Source: Pseudonocardia sp. KRD291 (GTDB lineage: Bacteria > Actinomycetota > Actinomycetes > Mycobacteriales > Pseudonocardiaceae). From it: a stretch of DNA of 64,000 nt. A program made the position numbers and the translations under genes. A model generated the notes under the pieces. The model was not told where the DNA came from. It made no database searches and saw only the letters and a program-made list of their open reading frames with translations. Shown piece by piece: positions 52,057 through 61,092 of the stretch. How positions within the stretch are numbered: the stretch's first letter is position 1; each line of letters begins with the position of its first letter. The stretch covers positions 62,001 to 126,000 of the forward strand of contig NZ_JADQDD010000001.1 of assembly GCF_019263595.1 (NCBI RefSeq). The letters are read 5' to 3'.

Positions 52057-52965
52057 TCAGACGTCGGCGTCGGCCAGGAACGCCAGCACCGTGGAGGTGA
52101 AGGCGTCGTTGTCATCTCCCGCGACCATGTGCCCGGTCGCCGATACGTCCACATGCCGTGAACCGGGGATGAGCCGGAGGAACTCCGCGACACCCTCGTC
52201 GCTGACGATGTCGGACTGTTCCCCACGTACGAGCAGGGTCGGGACGGTGATCCGCCGTGCCGCCGCGGCGGCACGTTCGTGGGAGGTGGAGCGGCGCGGC
52301 TCGGAATCGATCTGCAGGAACGCCGGGTCCCAGTGCCAGTACCACCGGCCGTTCTCCCGCAGCCGCACGTTCTTGCGCAGACCTTCGGGCGTCGGCGCCC
52401 GCTTGCGGTGCGGATTGTAGGCCCGTACGGCCTCCGCGACCTCGTCCAGCGAACCGAACCCGTCGGGATTCGCGCTCATGAACGCCATGATCCTGGCGAC
52501 GCCTGCACGTTCCGCCCGCGGCACGATGTCGACGAGCACGAGCGCGCGGGCCACCTTCCCCAACTCGCCCTCCGCGACGAGCGAGGTCATCCCGCCCATC
52601 GACGCGCCGATCAGCAGGGGGCGCTCGCCCAAGGCCCCCACCACGGATGCCAGGTCAGCCACCAGCCCGTCGATGCCGTAGTCACCGTCGGGCGACCAGT
52701 CGCTGTCACCGTGCCCGCGGGCATCCAGGGCGACCGAGGTCCACCCGTTGTCGGCGAGCGCGGCGGCCGTGCGGAACCAAGAGTGCCGGGTCTGGCCACC
52801 GCCGTGCAGCAGCACGACGGTTCCACGATGCTCACCTGCCCCGTCCCAACGGTCGCCGACAATCTTGCCGATGTCCCCGTCGAACACGACCCGTTCGCCC
52901 GGGCGGACGGCCTTCACGAGGGGGAACCGGTCGTCGTCGGTACGGGGCCAGGATCTGTTGACCAC
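52057..52965 (-). CDS. Alpha/beta-fold hydrolase
   Basis: About 302 residues from the GTG at 52965 (TTG at 52977 is also possible). The HGGG oxyanion segment is VVLLHGGGQTRHSW, the nucleophile serine is in GASMGGM, an aspartate follows near SDIVSD, and the histidine is in SATGHMVAGD. It is of the epoxide-hydrolase/esterase-like alpha/beta fold. Resembles carbon-carbon or ester hydrolases in degradation clusters; the substrate is unknown. Confidence 0.85.
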   Translation of the reverse strand: MVNRSWPRTDDDRFPLVKAVRPGERVVFDGDIGKIVGDRWDGAGEHRGTVVLLHGGGQTRHSWFRTAAALADNGWTSVALDARGHGDSDWSPDGDYGIDGLVADLASVVGALGERPLLIGASMGGMTSLVAEGELGKVARALVLVDIVPRAERAGVARIMAFMSANPDGFGSLDEVAEAVRAYNPHRKRAPTPEGLRKNVRLRENGRWYWHWDPAFLQIDSEPRRSTSHERAAAAARRITVPTLLVRGEQSDIVSDEGVAEFLRLIPGSRHVDVSATGHMVAGDDNDAFTSTVLAFLADADV

Positions 52966-53151
52966 GGCTGCAACCAAGAAGACCGGGGCCGACGAAGTCG
53001 GTGTGATCGAGTCAGGTTCGTATTCATGCGGCAGGCTCGGCCTCCTAGATGAGATGGTTGAGAGCGCACTGCGGTCGCGACGGCCGCGCGAGGCACCGTC
53101 GGTCCCGGTGGTGTCGGTGATCTGGCAGACCGATCACCGTTCGATCCGAGC

Positions 53152-53949
53152 TCAGTCCCGTCCCGAGCCCTGACCGAAACGCGGCGACCGCTTCTCGACG
53201 AACGCCGTGATCCCCTCTCTGGCGTCGGCGGTGCCGAAGAGTCGATCGATTCCGGACGTCTCGGCGCGCATCCCCGCTCTCCGGCCGCCGTCGAGATGGG
53301 CCAGCACGCACGCCTTGAGCTCCTGCAACGCCGGGCGGGCCCCCGCCGCGAGGCCTGCGGCGTACTCCACGGCCTCGGCCACCAGCCGGTCGACCGGGTG
53401 CACACTGTTGACCAGGCCCAACGCCAATGCCTCCGCGGCTGCGAGCTGACGACCGGTATAGAGCAGGTCCAGGGCTCTGCCCTTGCCCACGACCTCCACG
53501 AGCCGCTGCGTACCGCCCGCCCCAGGGAGCAGACCGAGCCGTACCTCGGGCAGCCCGATCCGCGCCTCGTCCGCGAGCATCCGCAGGTCGCACGCCAGTG
53601 CCAGCTCCATGCCGCCGCCCATGGCATGGCCGTTGACCGCGGCGACGGTCGGCAGCGGGATGGCCTCGATGTCATCCATCGCCCGCTGGATGCCACTAAT
53701 GAACCGGGGCATCTCGTCCGCACCGAGCGAGCTCATCATCTTGATGTCGGCACCCGCGACGAACCGTGGCCCGGCGCCGGTGATGACGAGCGCGCCCACG
53801 TCGTCGCGGGCCGCCGTCCGCGTCGCCGCCAGCGAGATCTCCTGGACGAGCGCGAGGTCCAGCGCGTTCGCCGGCGGCCGGTCCACGGTGAGCAGGCCGA
53901 CGCCGCGGTCGATCTCGATCCGGACGTGCTGGAACTCGGTCGCGGTCAT
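53152..53949 (-). CDS. Enoyl-CoA hydratase
   Basis: A 265-residue crotonase with GLLTVDRPPANALD, FVAGADIKMM (first oxyanion loop), NGHAMGGGMELALACD and IGLPEVRLGLLPGAGGTQRL, which has the expected glutamate near the active site. End VEKRSPRFGQGSG is typical. It hydrates enoyl-CoAs in beta-oxidation. GGAGG precedes the ATG. It lies 36 bases downstream of the hydrolase at 53986. Confidence 0.92.
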   Translation of the reverse strand: MTATEFQHVRIEIDRGVGLLTVDRPPANALDLALVQEISLAATRTAARDDVGALVITGAGPRFVAGADIKMMSSLGADEMPRFISGIQRAMDDIEAIPLPTVAAVNGHAMGGGMELALACDLRMLADEARIGLPEVRLGLLPGAGGTQRLVEVVGKGRALDLLYTGRQLAAAEALALGLVNSVHPVDRLVAEAVEYAAGLAAGARPALQELKACVLAHLDGGRRAGMRAETSGIDRLFGTADAREGITAFVEKRSPRFGQGSGRD

Positions 53950-53985
53950 CTCGTCGCCTCCGTCGTGGTCGGGTCGGGCGCGGCT

Positions 53986-54873
53986 TCAGCGGGCACCGAG
54001 CACCCGGTCCAGCCAGGCCACCAAGTCGGCGACCACCTCGGCACGGTTGGTCTCGTTCAGGATCTCGTGCCGGCCGCCCGCGTAGGTGGCGACCGTGACC
54101 TCGGTGAGCCCGGCCGCACGGTAGCGCTCAACGAGCAGGTCGAGCAGGGCAAGCCCGGCGTTGATCGGATCCTGGTCACCGGCGACCACGTAGAGCGGAA
54201 GGTCCTTGCGAATGCCGAGCAGCCGCTGCGGCTCGGCCAGCTGGGAGCCGGACCCGAACATGAGCTTGGACGAGGGGATGTCGGTACCGAATCCGCAGGC
54301 CGGGTCGGCGACGTAGGCGTCCACGATCGCCTCGTCGCGGCTGAGCCAGTCGAACTCGGTCCGGGCCGGTTCGAACGCGGCGTTGAACCCGGCGAGCTCC
54401 AGCGGCTGGTCCAGGTCTATCGCGGCCGCGAGCTGGTCCAGGGCTGTGGTTCCGGACAGCACAGCCGCATCGACCCGGTCGCTGTGGTCGAGCAGATACT
54501 GCTGAGTGGCCAGTGACCCCATGCTGTGCCCGAGCAGCACGACGGGCAGCCCCGGGTGGGCGTCGCGGACCATCTCCACCAGCGCTCCGACGTCCCCGAC
54601 CAGACGGCTCCACCCGTCCTCCCCGAGGACGCCGAACCGCGACGGGTCACCTGCGGTGGCGCCGTGACCGCGGTGGTCGTTGGCGTAGACCACGAAGCCG
54701 ACCGCGTTCAGCTCCGCCGCGGTCTGCGCGTACCGGCGCGCGTGTTCGCCCAGGCCGTGCGCGATCTGGACGGCGCCGCGCGGGGCGCCCACCGGATCCC
54801 ACCGGTAGACCACCACCCGGGTGCCGTCGGGGGACACCAGCTCCGAGGTGTGGGCCTGCTCGACGGTGCTCAT
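53986..54873 (-). CDS. Alpha/beta hydrolase, monoacylglycerol lipase-like
   Basis: A 295-residue serine hydrolase of the Hydrolase_4 family: HGLGEHARRYAQTA, YANDHRGHGAT, GHSMGSLATQQ with the nucleophile serine, an aspartate in GDQDPINAG and the histidine in YAGGRHEILNE. It would cleave monoglycerides or other esters and feed fatty acids to the neighbouring beta-oxidation genes. The ATG at 54873 has GAGGAGG. Divergent from the acyl-CoA dehydrogenase operon at 54985. Confidence 0.9.
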   Translation of the reverse strand: MSTVEQAHTSELVSPDGTRVVVYRWDPVGAPRGAVQIAHGLGEHARRYAQTAAELNAVGFVVYANDHRGHGATAGDPSRFGVLGEDGWSRLVGDVGALVEMVRDAHPGLPVVLLGHSMGSLATQQYLLDHSDRVDAAVLSGTTALDQLAAAIDLDQPLELAGFNAAFEPARTEFDWLSRDEAIVDAYVADPACGFGTDIPSSKLMFGSGSQLAEPQRLLGIRKDLPLYVVAGDQDPINAGLALLDLLVERYRAAGLTEVTVATYAGGRHEILNETNRAEVVADLVAWLDRVLGAR

Positions 54874-54984
54874 CCGGATCCTCCTCAGCAAGGTCGTGCG
54901 CAGCGGGTCGCGCCTAGTGACGCGGTCGCCGGAAGGCGCTAACGTACCGGGTGATCCTTATCAGGAAAACAGTGAGGTCCCAGG

Positions 54985-56127
54985 ATGACGGCCCTGCGCG
55001 AGCGACTCACCCCCGAGCAGACCGACTTCGTCAAGGCGGTGGACGCATTCTGCGAGCGGGAGTGTCCGTCCCACAAGCTTCGCGAGATCACGGCGAACGG
55101 CTCGGTCGCCCACGACGACGCGCTCTACCGCAAGCTGGCCGCCACCGGCTGGCTGGGGTTGACCATTCCCGAGGAGTACGGCGGATCGGGCGGGGAGTTG
55201 TCCGACGTCGCACTGCTCACCGAACGCCTCTCCTACCACCGCCTGCCGGTCACCGGGTACCTCACGACGGTCATCACCGCCCAGGCGCTGATCAGATTCG
55301 GTACCGAGGAGCAGAAGCAGCGGGTCCTCCCCGGGGTGGTGCGCGGTGACGTTCTGTCCATCGCGATCACCGAGCCCGACACCGGATCGGACGCCGCGGC
55401 CGTGCGGACCCATGCCCGCCGGGACGGCGACGGCTGGCGGATCAACGGCGAGAAGATCTACACCAGCAATGCCAACCACGCCCGCTGGGTCCTCGTGGTG
55501 ACGCGCACCAACCCCGACGCATCCAAGCACCGCGGCATCTCGCTGTTCCTGGTGTCGATGGACCAGGTCGATGTGACCAAGCTGAGCATGCTCGGGCACA
55601 TCGACACCACCGTCACCCGCTACACCGATGTCCCCGCCGACGACACCGACATCGTGGGCGGGCTCGACGCGGGTTGGCAGACACTGGTGCAGGGCCTCAA
55701 CAGCGAGCGGATGATCATCGGCGCCGAGGCGGTCGGGGTCGGCCAGCGCGCGTTCGACGACGTGCTGCGCTACGTGAAGGAACGCCACCAGTTCGGGCAG
55801 CCCATCGGCCGGTTCCAGGCGCTGCAGCACGGTCTGGCCGAGACGGCCACCAAACTGCTCGCCGCGCGACTGCTGGTCCGTCACGTCGCCGAGCTGCTGG
55901 ACGAGGGTGACCCGGCGCCGGCCGAGGCCTCGATGGCGAAGCTCTTCGCCACCGAAACGGCCAAGGAGGCCGCCCTGCAGGGCATGCAGTTCATGGGCGG
56001 GATGGGCTACAGCATGGAGAGCGACATGCAGTCCTACGTTCGCGACAGCCTCGTCATGACCATCTTCGGGGGCACGTCACAGATCCAGAAGAACATCATC
56101 GCCGGCCAGCTCGGCCTCAACGACTGA
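54985..56127 (+). CDS. Acyl-CoA dehydrogenase
   Basis: A 380-residue ACAD. The N-terminal helical part has LGLTIPEEYGGSGGELSD, the middle beta domain ITEPDTGSDAAAV and the C-terminal part LMTIF-like GGTSQIQKNIIAGQLG. At the usual catalytic glutamate near GGTSQIQ the residue is glycine, so the base may be elsewhere, as in several actinobacterial FadE types. Short intergenic distance (27 bases) to the CoA ligase suggests co-transcription. TGATCCTTATCA, a small palindrome, lies just before it. Confidence 0.9.
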   Translation: MTALRERLTPEQTDFVKAVDAFCERECPSHKLREITANGSVAHDDALYRKLAATGWLGLTIPEEYGGSGGELSDVALLTERLSYHRLPVTGYLTTVITAQALIRFGTEEQKQRVLPGVVRGDVLSIAITEPDTGSDAAAVRTHARRDGDGWRINGEKIYTSNANHARWVLVVTRTNPDASKHRGISLFLVSMDQVDVTKLSMLGHIDTTVTRYTDVPADDTDIVGGLDAGWQTLVQGLNSERMIIGAEAVGVGQRAFDDVLRYVKERHQFGQPIGRFQALQHGLAETATKLLAARLLVRHVAELLDEGDPAPAEASMAKLFATETAKEAALQGMQFMGGMGYSMESDMQSYVRDSLVMTIFGGTSQIQKNIIAGQLGLND

Positions 56128-56154
56128 CAACAGCCCACCGATGACCGGAGAACC

Positions 56155-57837
56155 ATGACCGACAAGCTCAGCGACAGACTCGACGAGCTGGCCGCCCGCG
56201 ACGACACCTGGGTCACCCGCGAGGTGCTGCAGCGCTACGTCGACGACGGCTCCTGGTCCGAGCGGAGTTTCGTGCACGACCTCGAGCGCCACGCGGCCGA
56301 GCGTCCGGACTCCCTTGCGATCATCGACGAGGACGGCCTGCGTACCAGCTACAGCGAGTACGAACAGCGGACCCGGCGGCTGGCGAGCTCGTTGCTGGAG
56401 CTCGGCCTGAAGCCCGGAGACCGGCTCGCCATGCAATTGCCCAACTCGAGCCAGTTCTGCGTGACGTTGATGGCGTGCGCCCGGGTCCGGGTCATCCCGG
56501 TCTTCCTGCATGTCGTCTACGACGAACACGACCTCGACTACGTGCTGAACCTGACGGGGGCGCGCGCGATCGTCGTGCCCGCCTCGTTCAACGGCCGCGA
56601 CTTCGTCCCGCTGGCCCGCACGATGTGCGAACGGATCGCCGTGTTGGAGCACATCGTGGTCGTCGGCGGCGACGGCGACGGCGACGGCGACGACGGGCTG
56701 CTCTCCTTCGAGGACATGACCGCGGCGGAGCCGGCGCACGACATCGAAGCACTGCGCCCCACCGGCGCCGACCCGTTCTTCATCATGTTCACCTCCGGTA
56801 CCACCGGGCGACCGAAGGCGGAGCTGCACACCCACGCCAACAATTTGTTCTGGATCGAGAGCTTCGAGCAGGGCCAGCAGTTCCCCCGCGACGCACAGTG
56901 GATCATCGTCACTCCCATCGCCCACCTGACCGGACTCGGCCTGGGCGTGCTGTCGGCGCTGCGCCGAGGAGCGGCCTTCACGCTGCTCACCGGTTGGGAC
57001 GTGAAGAGGTGCGTCGAGCTTCTCGAGCGCGACAAGCCGACCTACCTGCTCGGGGCGGCGCCGATGCTCATCGACCTCGCCCGCGTCCCCGACCTCGGCT
57101 CACGCGATGTCCAAAGCCTGCGCGGCATCTGCTACGCGGGCGCCCCCTGCCCGGCGGAGACACTCACTGCACTCAACACCCAGCTCGGGGCCGACATCGC
57201 CGCGTTCTACGGCTACACCGAGGCCGGCGTCACGCACATGACGCGGCCGGGCGATCCGATCTCGGTGACCAGCCGCAGCATCGGCTCCGTACTCGACGGG
57301 ATCGAGATGCGCCTGGTGGACGACGCGGGGAACGACGTCGAGTTGCCCGGGCAGGGCGAGCTCTGGTCGCGCGGCGCGAACTTCGTGGTCGGCTACTACG
57401 GCCAGCCGGAGACGACGACGAAGATGTTCACACCCGAGGGGTGGTTCCGCTCTGCCGACATCGTCCGCTTCGACGCCGAGGGCTACGGCTACTTCGTGTC
57501 GCGCCGCGACGATCTGATCAACCGGGGCGGCTACAAGATCGATCCCCGCGAGATCGAGGAGTTGCTCTACGAGCACCCGCGGGTCGGCCAGGCCGCAGTC
57601 GTCGCCATGCCCGACGAGCGGCTCGGTCAACGGGCTGCGGTCTTCGTCGTTCCCGCGACCCCCGGTGACGACGTCACGCTGGCCGACCTCACGGCTTTCC
57701 TCGAGGACAAGGGTCTGAGCCGGACCAAGTGGCCGGAGGCGGTCGAGCTGGTCGAGTCCTTCCCGATGACCAGCACCGGCAAGTTCATGCGGTACTCGCT
57801 GCGCGACCGGGCCGGGCGGCTGCGCCCGCAGCGATGA
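56155..57837 (+). CDS. AMP-forming acyl/aryl-CoA ligase
   Basis: A 560-residue ANL enzyme of the aryl/alicyclic acid group: FTSGTTGRPKAELHTH (P-loop), FYGYTEAGVTH, WFRSADIVRF and STGKFMRY with the terminal lysine. A tandem (Gly-Asp)x4 insertion occupies residues 172-179, coded by four copies of GGCGAC. Such a run is unusual for a catalytic protein and may vary by slippage; it lies in a loop before the ATP site, so probably tolerated. Confidence 0.9.
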   Translation: MTDKLSDRLDELAARDDTWVTREVLQRYVDDGSWSERSFVHDLERHAAERPDSLAIIDEDGLRTSYSEYEQRTRRLASSLLELGLKPGDRLAMQLPNSSQFCVTLMACARVRVIPVFLHVVYDEHDLDYVLNLTGARAIVVPASFNGRDFVPLARTMCERIAVLEHIVVVGGDGDGDGDDGLLSFEDMTAAEPAHDIEALRPTGADPFFIMFTSGTTGRPKAELHTHANNLFWIESFEQGQQFPRDAQWIIVTPIAHLTGLGLGVLSALRRGAAFTLLTGWDVKRCVELLERDKPTYLLGAAPMLIDLARVPDLGSRDVQSLRGICYAGAPCPAETLTALNTQLGADIAAFYGYTEAGVTHMTRPGDPISVTSRSIGSVLDGIEMRLVDDAGNDVELPGQGELWSRGANFVVGYYGQPETTTKMFTPEGWFRSADIVRFDAEGYGYFVSRRDDLINRGGYKIDPREIEELLYEHPRVGQAAVVAMPDERLGQRAAVFVVPATPGDDVTLADLTAFLEDKGLSRTKWPEAVELVESFPMTSTGKFMRYSLRDRAGRLRPQR

Positions 57838-58213
57838 CGCCGGCCCCACCGTGATCGACCTGCGGGGGTTCTCCCGCCCCGGGGACACGGGGCATGGCGG
57901 GACCGGCTCGCCGTGGCGGCCGCCGTGACGCTGCGCTCCTACGGCGGACCCGGCGTGCACTCGGGCCGGCTGGTCGACGTGCTGTGCGGCCACACGTCGT
58001 GCCCCCCGATCTCATCCGATAGTCGTCAGCCGGTGTGCGTGGTGTCCTGCCAGGTCTTACCCCCCGCCTGCCCCGGCCGGCCGGCTGGTACCCCGAGGGA
58101 GGTGCATGCCGTCGCCGACCCGGCCCGCCGGCCCTGCCTCGGTGATGTGGTCTTCACCCATTGCCCCACCACAGCCGGTATCTCATAATTCTTATGATGA
58201 ACGGAGGCACGCG
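57838..58213. promoter_or_regulatory. Promoter region of the third ligase operon
   Basis: 376 bases without a supported gene. The palindrome at 58183-58197 lies in an AT-rich island; ACGGAGG gives the ribosome binding site of the next gene. Confidence 0.45.
58183..58197. promoter_or_regulatory. AT-rich palindrome upstream of the acyl-CoA ligase operon
   Basis: TCATAA, three bases, TTATGA: a perfect repeat 17 bases before the ATG at 58214. It is unlike the GC-rich surroundings and may be an operator that overlaps the -10 region. Confidence 0.5.
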
Positions 58214-59863
58214 ATGGCGGCAGTGCACCTCTCCTTCCCGCTCCGCGAGGATGCGGGTGTCACGCGCATGTACGAGCTCGGCCTGTGGGACGAGCGGACA
58301 CTCGCCGACATCGTCGACGAGCACGCCCGCACCTGGCCCGACAAGCCCGCGGTGGTCGACGCGCGCGGTCGGCTGAGCTACAGCGAGCTCAGCGACCTCT
58401 CCGTACGGCTCGCGGCGGTGCTGCACGGGCTGGGGGTCGGGGCCGGCGCGCCGGTCGCGGCACAGCTGCCCGGCTGCACCCTGCTCCCGGCACTGCACCT
58501 CGCATGTGTCCGGATCGGTGCGCTGTTCATGCCAATGAGCACAGCGTGGCGCGGTGCGGAACTGCGCCCGCTCCTGGCCACGGTGGGTGCCTCGGTGCTG
58601 GTGGTGCCCGGCGGAGGCGGGATCACCGGTGACGACTTCGACTTTCCCGGCCTCGCCACCTCGATCCGTGCCGAGCTGCCCGGCATGCGCGCGGTGCTCC
58701 CCGCCCGCAGCGGGGGCAGCGAGACGATAGAGGCGCTGGCCGCCGCGGCCGACCCGCTCTCCGGTGAACAACTCGCGGCACTGCGCGTCCCGGCCGGGGC
58801 GCCCACGCTGGTGATGTCGTCGTCGGGCACGACCGGTACGCCGAAGGCTGCGGTGTGGGGTGGGAACGACCTCAAGGCCCTGCTGCTGCACAACGTCGTC
58901 CCCCGGCTGCGGATGACGGCCGACGACGTCGCCGCGGGCCTGGCCCCGGCGGGCACCGGTTCCACCGGCTACATCTTCCCGGTCCTGGCACCCCTGCTGC
59001 TCGGTGCCACCGCAGCGATCCTGGAACGGTGGTCACCCCAGGCCGCACTCGACCTCATCGTCGCCGAGGGCGCCACGTATGCCACCGCGATCCCGACCCA
59101 GATGGTGATGCTGCTGCCACTGGCCCTGGAGTCCGCCGACCTGTCCCGCTTCACCCGCTTCAACAACGCAGGTGCACCACTGCCGGCCAGTACCGCCGAG
59201 GAGCTGGAGGAGCGGATGGGCTGCCGGGTGCAGAGCATCTACGGCTCCACCGACGGCGGTGTGCCGGTGATGACATCCGTGGACGACGACGACGAGGTCC
59301 GCCGCACCACCGTCGGCGCAGTCTGCGCCGGTGTCGAGGTCAGGCTCGCCGGCGCCGACGGCGCCGCCCTGGCCTCGGGCGAGGCTGGCGAGGTCTGCTG
59401 GCGGGACGCCAAGTCGTACGGATACCTGAACCAACCGGACTACGACGCTGTCGCATTCGACGAAGAGCGTTGGTTCCACTCCGGCGACGTCGGACGGTTC
59501 GACGAGCGCGGCAACCTGCGAATCGTCGGACGCATCAAAGACATGATCCTGCGTGGGGGCACCAACATCTTCCCGGCCGAGATCGAGCACCTCGTGTCCC
59601 AGCATCCTGCCGTCGCCGACGTGGCGGTCGTCGGGGTGCCCGACGACCGTCTCGGGGAGCGCGCCTGCGCCGTCATCGTCCCCGCCGCAGGCGCGACACC
59701 GGATCTCGTCGGGCTCTGCGCGTTCCTGCGCGACCGCGAGGTGGCCGTCGTCAAGCTGCCCGAGGAGATCGTCCTCGTCCCGTCGCTACCCACCAACGCC
59801 GGCGGCAAGATCGACAAGGCGCAGGTGCGCGAGAGGGCCCTCCAGGAGCTGCGCTCCCGGTAG
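58214..59863 (+). CDS. AMP-forming acyl-CoA ligase
   Basis: A 549-residue ANL enzyme. Motifs are SSSGTTGTPKAAVWG, IYGSTDGGVPV, RWFHSGDVGRF and NAGGKIDKAQ with the catalytic lysine. The A5 motif has STDGG rather than the usual TE, so the adenylate pocket is somewhat divergent. First gene of an operon of three ACADs and an ECH. The ATG follows ACGGAGGCACGCG. Confidence 0.9.
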   Translation: MAAVHLSFPLREDAGVTRMYELGLWDERTLADIVDEHARTWPDKPAVVDARGRLSYSELSDLSVRLAAVLHGLGVGAGAPVAAQLPGCTLLPALHLACVRIGALFMPMSTAWRGAELRPLLATVGASVLVVPGGGGITGDDFDFPGLATSIRAELPGMRAVLPARSGGSETIEALAAAADPLSGEQLAALRVPAGAPTLVMSSSGTTGTPKAAVWGGNDLKALLLHNVVPRLRMTADDVAAGLAPAGTGSTGYIFPVLAPLLLGATAAILERWSPQAALDLIVAEGATYATAIPTQMVMLLPLALESADLSRFTRFNNAGAPLPASTAEELEERMGCRVQSIYGSTDGGVPVMTSVDDDDEVRRTTVGAVCAGVEVRLAGADGAALASGEAGEVCWRDAKSYGYLNQPDYDAVAFDEERWFHSGDVGRFDERGNLRIVGRIKDMILRGGTNIFPAEIEHLVSQHPAVADVAVVGVPDDRLGERACAVIVPAAGATPDLVGLCAFLRDREVAVVKLPEEIVLVPSLPTNAGGKIDKAQVRERALQELRSR

Positions 59864-59907
59864 GCCGCAGAGACCACGACCGTCCACCCCGCCACGGAGG
59901 GAACTGC

Positions 59908-61092
59908 ATGACCGCGCCCCTGGATCAGCTGACCGACGCGCAGGCCGACCTGGTCGCCCGCGCACGCTCGATCGCCCAGAACGAGTTGCGGCCCCGCGCC
60001 GCGGAGTGGGACCGCCGTGCGGAGTTCCCGGAGGAGCAGTTCGACCTCCTGCGCAAGGCCGGCCTGGCCGGGCTCACCGTCCCGGTCGAGTACGGCGGCC
60101 AGGGCCTCGGCACGTTCGAGGCGTGCCTGGTACTGGAGGAGCTGGCAGCGGGCTGCCTGGCCAGCGCGATGACAATCCAGATGCAGGTGAACGGGCCGCC
60201 CCGGGTGCTCGCCCGGATCGGCACCGACAGGCAGCGCAAGGACTACCTGCCGCGGGTCGCAGACGGTTCGGTGTGCTTTTCGATCGCCATGACCGAACCT
60301 CAGGCCGGCTCCGACGGCACCGCCCTGCAGACCACGCTCAGCCCGCACGGCGACGGCTTCCTGCTCACCGGCGAGAAGTGCCACATCACCGGTGCGCTGC
60401 GTTCGGACGCCTTCCTCGTGTTCTGCCGGGCACCGGACACCACGGGCCCTGACGGCATCGGCGCGGTCCTGATCGACCGTGAGGTCGAAGGCCTCGCACC
60501 GATCGAGACCGAGCCGAAGATGGGCGGTCGCGCCATCGCCGAGGGCATCATGCGCTTCACCGACGTCCCGGTTCGCGCCGACCAGGTCGTGCTCGAGCCG
60601 AAGACGGGCTCCCGTGACGGGGCCCGGTTCCTCATCCGCCAGTTCAACCCGGAACGTTGCGGCAATGCGGCGATGTCGGTGGGTCTGGCCCGCAATGCGC
60701 TGGATGACGCGGTCGCCTACGTCAAGGAGCGCGAGCAGTTCGGGCGCCCGATTGTCGAGTTCCAGGGCCTGCAGTGGAAGATCGCCGACATGGCCACGGC
60801 CATCGAGGGCGCCCGGCTGCTGCTGTGGCGCGCCGCCCGCACCGACGTCGAGGGCTTCCCCGGCATCCGTGAGACCGCGATGGCGAAGCTCGCCGCGAAC
60901 GAGGCGGCCGTGATGGTCACCTCCGAGGCCCTGCAACTACTCGGCCACAAGGGCTACCTGACCCGCTACCCCATGGAGCGCTACGTGCGCGACGCGTTTG
61001 GCCTGGGAATCGGCGGCGGCACCACCGCCGTGCTGCGCAACATGATCGCGGGCGAGGTCACCGGCGTGCGCGTCAGCCAGAGGAAGTCCTGA
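59908..61092 (+). CDS. Acyl-CoA dehydrogenase
   Basis: A 394-residue ACAD. The motifs AGLTVPVEYGGQGLG, IAMTEPQAGSDGTAL and GIGGGTTAVLRNMIAG are present. A catalytic glutamate at the usual C-terminal site is not visible; the position near IGGGTT has glycine. Ribosome binding site ACGGAGG. Shares one base with the next ACAD (TGATG). Confidence 0.9.
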   Translation: MTAPLDQLTDAQADLVARARSIAQNELRPRAAEWDRRAEFPEEQFDLLRKAGLAGLTVPVEYGGQGLGTFEACLVLEELAAGCLASAMTIQMQVNGPPRVLARIGTDRQRKDYLPRVADGSVCFSIAMTEPQAGSDGTALQTTLSPHGDGFLLTGEKCHITGALRSDAFLVFCRAPDTTGPDGIGAVLIDREVEGLAPIETEPKMGGRAIAEGIMRFTDVPVRADQVVLEPKTGSRDGARFLIRQFNPERCGNAAMSVGLARNALDDAVAYVKEREQFGRPIVEFQGLQWKIADMATAIEGARLLLWRAARTDVEGFPGIRETAMAKLAANEAAVMVTSEALQLLGHKGYLTRYPMERYVRDAFGLGIGGGTTAVLRNMIAGEVTGVRVSQRKS

